Below the pieces are notes generated by a model that made no database searches, was not told where the DNA came from, and saw only the letters and a program-made list of their open reading frames with translations. Of a stretch of 30,289 bases of DNA, positions 8,066 to 16,904 are shown piece after piece (position 1 is the stretch's first letter; each line of letters starts with the position of its first letter). The DNA comes from Branchiostoma floridae (taxonomy: Eukaryota > Chordata > Leptocardii > Amphioxiformes > Branchiostomatidae): NCBI RefSeq assembly GCF_000003815.2, contig NW_023365714.1:400577-430865 (forward strand), read 5' to 3'. A program made the position numbers and the translations under genes.

Positions 8066-8885
8066 TAACCCTTTTAATATACCGGGTAGCTTAAAACTTG
8101 GCACAAAAAATTTTCAATGATTAGGCCACACCAATTTAATTTCTTGGTTCACGGATTTTTTCATAAAAAATATGGAGCGAGAGGGCGAAATAAAAATAAA
8201 AATGAAAATTGTAAAATGGTTGGGGTAAAGGTAAGGGCTAATCCAAAACATAAAGAAAAAATGTTTTCAGCTTGAAAAAAGTACAAAAACACTATTATTG
8301 TACAGTAACAGCACCTGTACCCACACTTTAAGGAGCTTATAATATAAAGGCCAATTTGCTACACCAGAAAGTTGGTGAATGGTTTCATTAATGGTGAAAA
8401 TTTGCTGAGTGGTAATTTTTATTTTTATTTTTTTTCTCCAAAAAATAGGAGCGAGCGAATCCGTGAACCAAGAAATTAAATTGGTGTGGCCTTAGCATAA
8501 GGTGTTAAAGGTATATCGCTGAAAATCTTGAATATATGTTTCCTTAAGAATGATACCTCATTTTTTATGATCATCTTTTTGCACAACAAGCAACAAACTT
8601 ATTTCGTTTTGTAAGGTTGCCCTAAAAAGTGCCAAAAATTCCCAGCCAATGTTAAACACTGTTGGCAGAGGTATTTCGGCACTTTTGTTTTCTCTGTCAC
8701 TCACTCGCATCATCATCTATAGTGTTTGACTTCTGAATCAAGGACAATTTTGGCATCATCATGAAGGGTAATAAACAGGATTTGTAACAACTGATCAACT
8801 TAAAATGGAAAAACTATTGACCAAATTTAGGTTTCCAAACTTTTTGTGCCAAGTTTATGTAAAACCTATCAATATAAAAATCATA
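8066..8885. mobile_element. Older inverted-repeat element interrupted by a MITE
   Basis: Left arm TTAAAACTTGGCACAAAAA (about 8090-8109) is matched by its inverse TTTTTGTGCCAAGTTTA (8840-8856), with weaker similarity outward (TAATATACC versus GGTTTTACAT...ATATAA). The Harbinger-type MITE sits just inside the left arm. The outer arms are more diverged from each other than the MITE ends are, so this element is older. Boundaries are approximate and no target duplication was found. Confidence 0.6.
8124..8491. mobile_element. PIF/Harbinger-type MITE
   Basis: A 368-bp element with perfect 34-bp terminal inverted repeats (8124-8157 and 8458-8491) starting GGCCACACCAATTTAATTTC. It is flanked on both sides by TTA (8121-8123 and 8492-8494). 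A TTA/TAA 3-bp target duplication and GGC-starting ends are hallmarks of the PIF/Harbinger superfamily. There is no transposase frame, so it is non-autonomous. The perfect ends suggest a recent insertion. Confidence 0.9.
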
Positions 8886-9566
8886 AAATCCAAAATTTAC
8901 TCAACAATTATTTGAAACCTGATGAAACAGACTCGTCAATTATTTTGTGACAAAGACAAAGCAGGCTACCACAAACAAGCTGGATTCTGAAACGTCATGG
9001 CTTTGTAAGAAGATGATTAGAGGAGCTAAATTCTGTGAACAAACATTTCTTTTTACTGAAACAATAGTTACATTATATAGCTGCATATCAAAGTAAAGAA
9101 TGACTGTTTTGTCAAGTAAACATAAACACATTTTGCTATTTTTTGTAATGATGTCCCTGCAAATTTGTATCTTGACAGCCAATTCAGGTTTCCAACTTGT
9201 TTGCATTAGCTTTGTATTAGCTTCCAACCATTGAGCCCTACCAATTACACATGAATGTTTCAGGTGATAGAAAGCCCTTACAGTTGTAAAAGTCAAGCTA
9301 GTAGAAAACGATTTTACCACTTCTCATCAGTCACATCATCGTTACTGCTCTTGTGCAAAGGATACAGTTTGATTGATATCTATTAGTAAAAACCAGGAAA
9401 GTACATTCCATAATTAATGTCCAGACTCTAACAGCGTAGTAAGCAATTACAGTAACTGTAACTAAATCTAACATAGCGTTTTATAGCTTCATTACATGTC
9501 ACACACCAGTTCTATGTTAAAAGAATACTAAAGCTCACAGCAAAGATAGTTATAATCTCCTTAGAG
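8886..9566. other. Non-coding; 3' flank of the minus-strand gene
   Basis: AT-rich DNA downstream of the stop codon at 9567. Part of it should be the 3' untranslated region of the unknown gene. I find no clean AATAAA on the minus strand; an AGTAAA variant lies near 9056. A minus-strand frame at 8940-9320 has no features of a protein. Confidence 0.5.
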
Positions 9567-9714
9567 TTACTCTACATTAGTCTTAGTTTTAACGCTTAGT
9601 TTTAACAGAGCGCTACCATCATCTGGAAAGATGGAAGGATGCCTACTACTACTAACGCTGAATGTCACTTTAGGCAATGTTGACTCCATTATATGGATCA
9701 CATCCTCTGGGAAA
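9567..9714 (-). CDS. Unknown gene A, terminal exon
   Basis: Minus-strand exon with acceptor CATGGTCAG after a ten-base T run, first base at 9714, and stop TAA at 9569-9567. The first base completes a Ser codon (AG+T) from the exon at 10156-10301, then 48 residues follow: FPEDVIHIMESTLPKVTFSV through GSALLKLSVKTKTNVE. It is short and soluble, with no membrane segment. The perfect phase match to the previous exon and the strong pyrimidine tract support a real exon. I do not recognise the protein; the serine/lysine-rich tail ends a larger product whose 5' exons lie to the right. Confidence 0.6.
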
Positions 9715-10155
9715 CTGACCATGATGCGAGAGTGAAAAAAAAAATAGTGAAAAAAGCAAGTTGCCTTCATGATGAAATATGACTCGACACACAGATTATG
9801 ATATACCAAACAATACATTCTTCATTTTTGTTTTCCCTTCATACTCTTTGCAAGTGACTTCAGCATTCTACAACATTAGTATCTGTTTCTGATATTTCTT
9901 TGCAGTATATGACGCATGAGTTCATTTAGCTGCTGCTTTGTACAGTCAACAGGATGGGCAAAAGTTGTTTTTTTTCAAATGGACAAAGAATTGATGCGCA
10001 CTGGGATGTCATCCATATAATGAGATTAACATGACCTTTGATATTTTGAAGTCACGTTAACTTAGGTGTGAAAGATACAGACAGGACAAATATCAAGTTA
10101 AAATTAAGTGTACGGAATACCATGATACCCCGTTCTGATTCGCCTTGTACAATAC
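9715..10155. other. Intron of unknown gene A
   Basis: AT-rich sequence between two phase-matched minus-strand exons; it begins with donor GTATTG (10155-10150) and ends in the T tract before 9714. No repeat or gene is seen inside it. Confidence 0.55.
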
Positions 10156-10301
10156 CTTTCACATCTAGGTACTTTAGGACTGTGTAACAGTATCGTTGCT
10201 GTTGCCGTTGTTCGGTAAAGCCATGCCCTGCCTCTATGTCTTTGGTGCATCATTGTTCTCATTCCCGCCAGGACATTCTGGTTTATGGTGTCACTCATCT
10301 G
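10156..10301 (-). CDS. Unknown gene A, middle exon
   Basis: Minus-strand exon starting after TATACAG and ending GAAAG before donor GTATTG. It encodes 48 residues plus two bases, including SDTINQNVLAGMRTMMHQRH and RGRAWLYRTTATATILLHSP. The acceptor is a NAGNAG (CAGCAG at 10304-10299), so one Gln may be alternatively included; both choices keep phase 0, which matches the phase-0 end of the exon at 10928-11019. The Arg/His-rich stretch followed by a hydrophobic TATATILL strand looks like folded protein, but I know no family for it. Confidence 0.6.
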
Positions 10302-10471
10302 CTGTATAGTACTCAAAAGACAGAAGATCGGTCATGTTGAATAAAACAAAACAAAGCTTTAAAACATAATGATTATATATGATAATGTAGCAATTACAAT
10401 ATGTATTATAGTTATCATAGTCATGAAGGGTTACTTTCTAATTCTTTATAGTTTTTTCTTGCACTATATTG

Positions 10472-10860
10472 TAGAGCTGTGTACCTGATGATATTTTAGG
10501 TACAGGTACAGGTACATGGAAATAGGTACAGGTCCGTACCTTTACCTGTACCTAAACAAGTTTGATCTATGTGTAAGTTATAAAAGCAAACTGTCTTTTT
10601 TAGTGAGAAATTGTCATCTTTGTATGACGATTTAGATATTTGAACCTCAAATTCAAAAAAAAGTTTTCTTAATTTTCAACTGCACTGTTATCACAATTGT
10701 CATCTTTGAGCTGGAATACTTATCGTTAGTCTCAAAAAAGGGGTGTTCAATAGTGATTTAGTTTGTTTGGTTACAAGTACAGGTACACAGATGTTTAGTT
10801 CCAGACCTGTACGATTTTATAGGTATGGTACAGCTACGGGTATTTAGGTACACAGCCCTA
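10472..10860. mobile_element. hAT-type MITE
   Basis: A 389-bp element with ends TAGAGCTGTGTACCT (10472-10486) and inverse AGGTACACAGCCCTA (10846-10860), one mismatch. It is flanked by CTATATTG (10464-10471) and CTACATTG (10861-10868), an 8-bp target duplication with one difference. TAGRG ends with 8-bp duplications mark the hAT superfamily. GGTACAGGTAC-type motifs repeat in both orientations in the subterminal regions, as hAT transposase sites often do. It lies in the intron between 10301 and 10928 and has no coding capacity. Confidence 0.85.
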
Positions 10861-10927
10861 CTACATTGTAAACTGGTAAAATGAACACAAGAAATTCTAC
10901 TTGTTCTAATGGCAAACCTGAACTCAC

Positions 10928-11019
10928 CTCATCATAGCACACACTCTTCAATCTAAAATGTCTTCTACATTCTTCTAAATCATAATTGCTGATTATATCA
11001 ACTACATCCACCATATAGC
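10928..11019 (-). CDS. Unknown gene A, exon next to the minisatellite
   Basis: Minus-strand exon of 92 nt with acceptor TTTCACCCAG before 11019 and a strong donor GTGAGTT at 10927-10921. It starts with two bases of a split Gly codon and encodes YMVDVVDIISNYDLEECRRH followed by FRLKSVCYDE, ending in phase 0. The composition (alternating hydrophobic and acidic/basic residues, helical pattern) is that of a folded domain. Its 5' exons must lie right of the 44-bp minisatellite, or be interleaved with the gene at 12684-16770. I cannot name the family; a search with the 127 residues of the three exons would settle it. Confidence 0.6.
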
Positions 11020-11650
11020 CTGGGTGAAATCTTTGTTTAACTGGGCCTCCCATACTCTAGCCTGGGTGCCATCCTAGTTAGTTTACTGGGCTCCCATACT
11101 CTAGCCTGGGTGCCATCCTAGTTAGTTTACTGGGCTCCCATACTCTAGCCTGGGTGCCATACTAGTTAGTTTACTGGGCTCCCATACTCTAGCCTGGGTG
11201 CCATCCTAGTTAGTTTACTGGGCTCCCATACTGTAGCCTGGGTGCCATCTTAGTTAGTTTACTGGGCTCCCATACTTTAGCCTGGGTGCCATCCTAGTTA
11301 GTTTACTGGGCTCCCATACTGTAGCCTGGGTGCCATCCTAGTTAGTTTACTGGGCTCCCATACTCTAGCCTGGGTGCCATCCTAGTTAGTTTACTGGGCT
11401 CCCATACTCTAGCCTGGGTGCCATCCTAGTTAGTTTACTGGGCTCCCATACTCTAGCCTGGGTGCCATCCTAGTTAGTTTACTGGGCTCCCATACTCTAG
11501 CCTGGGTGCCATCCTAGTTAGTTTACTGGGCTCCCATACTCTAGCCTGGGTGCCATCCTAGTTAGTTTACTGGGCTCCCATACTCTAGCCTGGGTGCCAT
11601 CCTAGTTAGTTTACTGGGCTCCCATACTGTAGCCTGGGTACCATCCTAGT
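11016..11650. repeat. 44-bp intronic minisatellite containing splice-acceptor copies
   Basis: Fourteen units with a constant 44-bp period start at 11058 and then every 44 bp to 11630. The unit is TAGCCTGGGTGCCATCCTAG plus TTAGTTTACTGGGCTCCCATACTC. A diverged 42-bp unit at 11016-11057 overlaps the exon boundary at 11019. Read on the minus strand each unit gives CTAAC, then GGCACCCAG followed by GCTA: the same CACCCAG/GCTA as the functional acceptor, with a branch-point-like CTAAC about 17 bases before it. Most units are identical, so the array is young or homogenised. Confidence 0.95.
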
Positions 11651-11931
11651 TATTTTACAGGAATTTCCATACCCTCTCCTATCCAGCAACAAGAGCATGG
11701 GAGATACTACTAGTATATAGAGAGACTAAATCACTAAACATTGCCATGTTTTGTGGAAAGTAAAGCCTTTGTTTTGTAGAATAGCTTGTTTAATTATATT
11801 TCCCTCCATTAAGCTTGTGGGCCGGGGGAGGTAAATATGTTGTTTTATATCATGTTTCGTCTCCATGTAGCGGATAAATACCCCAATACTTTTTTTTCAT
11901 TTATTTATAATCAAAGACTATATTGATTTCC

Positions 11932-11972
11932 CTGTCTCTGTCATAGTTTTCCGGCCCAAATGACAGAGACAG
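11932..11972. repeat. Perfect 13-bp hairpin
   Basis: CTGTCTCTGTCAT (11932-11944) and ATGACAGAGACAG (11960-11972) are exact inverse copies around a 15-base loop. With one mismatch the stem extends outward to about 19 bp (ATTTC / GAAAT). Confidence 0.9.
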
Positions 11973-12092
11973 AGAAATAAGTTTATGGCTTGGAGTACAT
12001 TTCGACCCATGTGGGAGGCCGTAACAACTGTTACTTACATTATTTATCTACTATAGCTTGCCATATTTTGATTTTTAACTATTCAGGCAAAC

Positions 12093-12119
12093 TTCTGCTG
12101 AATGACATATTCAGCAGAA
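12093..12119. repeat. Perfect 11-bp hairpin
   Basis: TTCTGCTGAAT (12093-12103) and ATTCAGCAGAA (12109-12119) pair perfectly around GACAT. Possibly the relic of a small inverted-repeat element; no flanking duplication is seen. Confidence 0.85.
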
Positions 12120-12683
12120 TTAACATAATTCAAATTTCTTGAATTTGCATTTCATGTGGCTTGTCTGCTACTACTAGTACTAGTCATTTCGTGCATCTGT
12201 TTTGCACTGTAGTGATCTTGCCCCAGTGATTTTGTCATGCCATACATGAAATATCAATGACCTAAAATTAGGTATGTTGTTCCCATGGTCATATGAATAT
12301 GCCCTTTCACATTTTGGAATATCTCTTTTGAAGAGGATTTTGGGAATTTTTAGCTATTTTCGGAAAAAATATATACATTTCCGGTTCCTTCATCAATTTA
12401 TGAAAGGAAACTGATCTTGAATTTAGTATGGCTATATAGTTTCCATACAGGAGATGCGGGAATGGGCAATTGGAAGGGGCCATTGCTGACAGCGGGGTGT
12501 TTTGGAGGAGTTCATGCACTCCTGGAGGAGGTTCAAATTCAGATTAATTCCTTTTTTGATTGAGGTGATATTTGGATTATAGTTCATGCTTAGTTCAGGG
12601 TTTTTTTTGCAAAAGGATGTTTTTGAACAGCCAATTCAATTCGCATTGGCGGCAGAGGGAGAAAGATATGTTATGTTGCTTTT

Positions 12684-15600
12684 CTAGCTCGAATCGGATC
12701 CGGATACTTTCACTTCGAACGTGAATTTTGTGGAGGACCTTCCCATGCTGTTCCACACGCTCAGGGTGTAGATTGCCGAGGCGGTGACGGCAGGCTTTAC
12801 CCCAGTCTTCTGGGAGACTTTACCAGTGGACGTGTCAAGCTGCATGAAGTCTGGTAGAGCAGGGGTGATGGACCACGTCTTGGGGGCACTGCCCGGGTTC
12901 AGGAGGGTCGGCAGGAAAGTTTGGTCCATCTGGAAGGTGTAGAGGCTGATGTTCTTCATGCTGAGGCCCACTGGCTTGGTAGAGGCCATGCTGACCGTCC
13001 AGTCCTCCCGGTTGGACTCCAGCGCAGAGGGGACGTAGTTGGACCCTCCCAGATAGTACGTCTTACCGTAGTTCTTGTGCATGTAGTAGCTGTTGAACTT
13101 GAAGGAGGCGGACTGCAAATAATTGTCCTTGTCACGATTCACAGACCCCTGGCATTCAGCAACCCAAAGTTGTTGGTCGGCTGAGTCCCCAGTCAACAGG
13201 CTTGACCCCGATAACTTCCCGTCATCATTTATTGTCAGAATCTTGGATTCTGTAACCGTGTTGTCTGCGTTGGGCAAGTTGGCTATGAACTTGGCACGGC
13301 CGAAGGCGTCGGTTGTCAGATAGAAGACGGTGTCAGGGCCATCTGTTGCTTCTGAAAGTTCCAGAGTACCGTCCAGTTTAAACCGCAGGTGCTGGTTTGT
13401 GGAGCCTCCCATGAGGAGACTGTTTCCCCCCTTCTCTAACTGGCCAGCTGGTTGGTAACTCTGGAAGCTGTCGATGTCTGCCCCGTATTCCATATACAGG
13501 TGGTCAGCGCGTGCTTTGTCTGTGGCGAAACTCTCAATGGGAGTTGGATGGGGATTCTCCATGTCTACTATGAGGAGTACCATTCCTACGATCGCTGCTG
13601 CGATTGCAAGTGCCCCCACGCATGAACAGATCGTTGCTATCGACACTCCTTCCACAGTTTCCGGTAGAAACATGGGAGCCACTAATGCGCATATCTGCAG
13701 CAAACCTGAAGTGACGCCCAGGGCATTACCAGCCACTTCCAGCTTTGTTTGCGAATTGCTGAGAGCTATGGCACCTAACACCAACCCGGCGATAGCAAGC
13801 GCTGCGCCAACTCGCGTGGCCATGAACTCGTCCAGGTTTCGCCCGAACAACTTCTGCATTTTAGTCAATTCCTCTTCACCTTCCACGACAGCCTCTTCAG
13901 CTGCGTTTGCTGCATCCACTCCGACTTCCACCTGCCCTCTCCTCTGCAGCAGCAACTTTGTGAAGCCGTTGGAAGCTCGGGTCATGGCCTCCTGACAATC
14001 GCCTGACAGGAGAATCTTCCCGGCATTTTCCCAGCTCACCGCCTCTGTGCCCCATATTTCATATATGGCGGCTCCTCTTTTCAAAAGAGCAGCGGCTGCC
14101 TCTGTGAACATCACCACTCCGTCTGTTTCCACCTGGCCCTTTTGAGATGGACTGAGTTTACTCCAATTTTGGACTCCGTAGTAGAACATCATCACCCCGG
14201 CACACACAGCTGCGGTTGCCACTAATTGTCCGAGCTTTTTTCCGACTTTCGTATACCATTTATCCGCCTTTTCCAATACTTTAGTTAGGCTGTACGCCCC
14301 CTCAATCTGCGACGCTGCCTCTTGTAATGGTGAGAGTAGCCCTTGGATAGAGTCCTGGGTCATATTCCTTCGGATTTCTTCGGCTGCCTTTTGCATCTCT
14401 GGGTCTGTACTGTCGATGTACTTCTCCTCGAAGGCCTTTAGAATCTCCTCGACAGCATAGTTGTAGTGTGACATGTCACCGCTGAAGTCCAGGAGCTGTG
14501 GCAGGATGTTGGTGAGCTGAAAGATCTGTATGACTTTCACGTACTGGTGCTGAAACTCTCCACTGTCGTCAAGTACGCCGAGCAGGGCGCAGTTTCGTTG
14601 GATTCTTCTGGAGACTGCGGATCCATCCAGGGAGGCAGCCCCTCCAGTAGTCAGCATCTGCAGCATCTGTAGAGCGGAAGGCTGAGTGAGGTCACGGAAC
14701 AGCCAATACGCCCAATATTTTCCTTCTTTTCCCAACGTTGTCAGCTTGTCTACGATGGTCAGCATCGCTGTCTGGTTTTTGGAATCTTCCACAGTATTTC
14801 GGATCTCTGACTCCCAGCTACTTTTGTCCTGGTCAATGTACGCTGCGTATTCCGTGCTCTTCTTACGCTGATCGATGAGGAACTGGTTCGTTATCGGTAT
14901 GTTCTGTAGCCAACGGTTTTTGTACAGATCAGAAGATTGGGTGGTGTAAACACTCGCTATTGATGTCTGCGTCTTCAGCCATTTCCTTGCGCGGATTGTG
15001 TTTAGCTTACCGGCGTAGGCGTCATCGGGTAATAAAGAAGGTAGTGCCTGGGTAAGGTAGGCAACGCCGAGAGTCTTGTACCACTCACGTGCGATTCCAT
15101 TGTCTCCGTTTGCTCTCTGGGCCGGCGTAGGGCTGCCGTTGGTGTCCGCTATCTGCTTGACTGTAGGGTCCAGACTTGGGGGGTTATTCATCCCCATGTA
15201 CTCATCTCGGAGGTCTGGGTCCATGTAGTACTTTATGATTGTGTAGAAGTCCTGCATCGATTTTTGCTGGATGTAGTCATAGTAGTTGCCATTTCCGTCT
15301 TGTTTAAACTGGGACATGTTCAAGAGTTCCTGTGCATTGGGTGACGTACTTGTTGCCATGGTGGCGAGCGATGTTGAGTGGGTTGCGCTGAGTGCGGAGC
15401 CTGTAGCACTGGTACCAAGGAGTTTTACCTCGGACGTGTTGGGAGGGAAATACAGAGTGCCTGTGGCAGGAAGATCGGTCGCTTCTGCCAAGTGCGTCGG
15501 CATGGAATCCCAGGTGATTTTGTCTCCAACCTGCTTGCTACTCGGTACAGCCTCGCCACCAACCATCAGCCTTCCGTGACTCACTTCGACCAAAAAGCTA

Positions 15601-16430
15601 TTTTTGTCTGGAGCTGCCATCAAGAACGCCCCACTCACAGTGTTCTGGACTGTTCCCTTGACGGCGTACACCTCTCCGTTTGCTGCGTCCAGGGCCTTGG
15701 TCAGGACAGCGCCATCGAAGCTGGATGCCACCGGGTCAAAGGTGAACTCCAGTAGATACGGGAAAACGTGCTTGCCGTCACTGCGAGGGTCGTTAGGAGG
15801 GTCGGGAGCGCTGTTCACGTGTTGGAACACGGCCTGGAACGAGGGGTTCAGGAGGAAGGAGAAGTGTCCTTCTGCGGGGTTGTACGTCACGTTCGTCTGC
15901 AGGTCCTTGAAGTTGACGATGACACTGTACGTCTTCTGCCCTATGGAGACCTTCTCCTTGATGCCGTAGGTGAAGCTTAGAACGTTGCTTTCCCACGTCG
16001 CCTTCTTCCACTTGTCTCCTGAAGCATCCCAGACCAGCTTCAGCGCTCGTCCTTCCTGCTTGACGTAGGCCCCTGCGTCACTGGAAAACGCTAACTCGTA
16101 TGTGACAGGTTTCAACGTCGCCCTGACAGAGAACGATGTCTGGCCATGTATGATCGTCCCAAAGCCCTGAACACTCTCCTCATGCGGGAACTCAATGTGC
16201 CCGCCGAGTTCTCCCTTCGTGAACGTCAGGGTGTTGTTGTTCTTGTCCCAGTTCCAGTTGTGCACGGCGTGTTGTCCAATGTGGAGTTCTTCCTTCTCGT
16301 CGGTTCCCTTTTTGATGGTGATGGTGTCTGGGGGAGGTTTGGTGTCTTTTTCACCGCCATGACGGGACAGTATCTCCACACTGTACGCGCGGGGGTGATT
16401 TTTAAGGACCTCAAGTGTGTTGGCAACTGT
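12684..16430 (-). CDS. Large beta-repeat/helical/membrane protein, giant last exon
   Basis: One open exon of 3747 nt (1248 residues plus TAG), acceptor TTACTCTTACAG before 16430. I start it at the acceptor rather than at the upstream in-frame Met (16493), because that Met lies in AT-rich intron DNA. Residues ~20-330 form beta-rich repeats with W-x(n)-LTF and G-x-I-x-F motifs (NTLTFTKGELGGHIEF; NVLSFTYGIKEKVSIG; GTLYFPPN). Residues ~370-860 are helical (MQDFYTIIKYYMDPDLRDEY; YWAYWLFRDLTQPSALQMLQ). Hydrophobic segments lie at ~735-755, ~870-890 (GAALAIAGLVLGAIALS, small-residue-rich) and ~900-955. Residues ~1180-1240 resemble a putative-Ig (He_PIG) domain: TWSITPALPDFMQLDTSTGK. The middle hydrophobic part could insert in membranes. 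No family name is known to me. Its G+C is clearly higher than the flanks. Confidence 0.88.
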   Translation of the reverse strand, partial: TVANTLEVLKNHPRAYSVEILSRHGGEKDTKPPPDTITIKKGTDEKEELHIGQHAVHNWNWDKNNNTLTFTKGELGGHIEFPHEESVQGFGTIIHGQTSFSVRATLKPVTYELAFSSDAGAYVKQEGRALKLVWDASGDKWKKATWESNVLSFTYGIKEKVSIGQKTYSVIVNFKDLQTNVTYNPAEGHFSFLLNPSFQAVFQHVNSAPDPPNDPRSDGKHVFPYLLEFTFDPVASSFDGAVLTKALDAANGEVYAVKGTVQNTVSGAFLMAAPDKNSFLVEVSHGRLMVGGEAVPSSKQVGDKITWDSMPTHLAEATDLPATGTLYFPPNTSEVKLLGTSATGSALSATHSTSLATMATSTSPNAQELLNMSQFKQDGNGNYYDYIQQKSMQDFYTIIKYYMDPDLRDEYMGMNNPPSLDPTVKQIADTNGSPTPAQRANGDNGIAREWYKTLGVAYLTQALPSLLPDDAYAGKLNTIRARKWLKTQTSIASVYTTQSSDLYKNRWLQNIPITNQFLIDQRKKSTEYAAYIDQDKSSWESEIRNTVEDSKNQTAMLTIVDKLTTLGKEGKYWAYWLFRDLTQPSALQMLQMLTTGGAASLDGSAVSRRIQRNCALLGVLDDSGEFQHQYVKVIQIFQLTNILPQLLDFSGDMSHYNYAVEEILKAFEEKYIDSTDPEMQKAAEEIRRNMTQDSIQGLLSPLQEAASQIEGAYSLTKVLEKADKWYTKVGKKLGQLVATAAVCAGVMMFYYGVQNWSKLSPSQKGQVETDGVVMFTEAAAALLKRGAAIYEIWGTEAVSWENAGKILLSGDCQEAMTRASNGFTKLLLQRRGQVEVGVDAANAAEEAVVEGEEELTKMQKLFGRNLDEFMATRVGAALAIAGLVLGAIALSNSQTKLEVAGNALGVTSGLLQICALVAPMFLPETVEGVSIATICSCVGALAIAAAIVGMVLLIVDMENPHPTPIESFATDKARADHLYMEYGADIDSFQSYQPAGQLEKGGNSLLMGGSTNQHLRFKLDGTLELSEATDGPDTVFYLTTDAFGRAKFIANLPNADNTVTESKILTINDDGKLSGSSLLTGDSADQQLWVAECQGSVNRDKDNYLQSASFKFNSYYMHKNYGKTYYLGGSNYVPSALESNREDWTVSMASTKPVGLSMKNISLYTFQMDQTFLPTLLNPGSAPKTWSITPALPDFMQLDTSTGKVSQKTGVKPAVTASAIYTLSVWNSMGRSSTKFTFEVKVSGSDSS

Positions 16431-16665
16431 CTGTAAGAGTAAGTGAGCATACAATACATGATGCAAGGAAAAAAATAATATAACATTAACCAAAGAAAGG
16501 GAAATTAAAGATTATGAAAAGTAATGATTCCATAAAATAATAAAGCATGAACTCCAAATCATTTGCGGAGAAAGATCATTGTAGAGAAATGATGTCTCAA
16601 GTGCTGAAAAATTAGCATTTTTTTTACAATCTGCGCCAACAAAACAAACAAGAAGAATGCCTTAC

Positions 16666-16770
16666 TTGAGCGTGATTTTCTTTCTCCTTAGCAGGGTCCT
16701 TGACTATAGTGTGACCACTGCCAATTCTCTGCTGGGTTATCTGCTGTGGTTGTGGAGGCCTACGTTTGAG
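16666..16770 (-). CDS. Penultimate visible exon of the large-protein gene
   Basis: A 105-nt minus-strand exon, phase 0 at both ends: acceptor TATGTCAACAG before 16770 and donor GTAAGG at 16665-16660. It encodes 35 residues beginning LKRRPPQPQQITQQ and ending KDPAKEKENHAQ, polar and Gln/Lys-rich, likely a linker. Joined to the next exon it reads ENHAQ-TVANTLEVLKNH without a stop. The composition differs from the AT-rich intron on both sides. No start codon is present, so more 5' exons lie further right. Confidence 0.6.
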
Positions 16771-16904
16771 CTGTTGACATATAGATTTCGTAATAAGCTT
16801 CAAGGTTTGTCAACTGATGATGGCTCTTTTGAGATGACCTTTCTTCACATCACCCACAATTCTTATATCGTTATAGAAATGTATTTTGTTAACTCTAAAA
16901 CACC

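Larger units (their letters stand above)
11651..12683. other. Non-coding, with two perfect hairpins
   Basis: No convincing exon. A 70-codon minus-strand frame (12307-12519) has no recognisable content and no obvious splice sites. Part of the stretch next to 12684 should be the 3' untranslated region of the big gene; candidate poly(A) signals on the minus strand are distant (near 11903 and 11789). Confidence 0.5.

Noticed and set aside
13474-13995. Plus-strand open frames (13474-13995, 15286-15969 and others) opposite the giant exon
   Set aside because: They are antisense shadows of a 3.7-kb minus-strand coding exon with recognisable protein features.
16431-16493. N-terminal Met at 16493 with a signal-peptide-like MVNVILFFSLHHVLYAH start
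   Set aside because: It lies upstream of a good acceptor in AT-rich intron DNA, and a phase-matched exon at 16666-16770 splices past it. It remains an alternative start if transcripts show otherwise.
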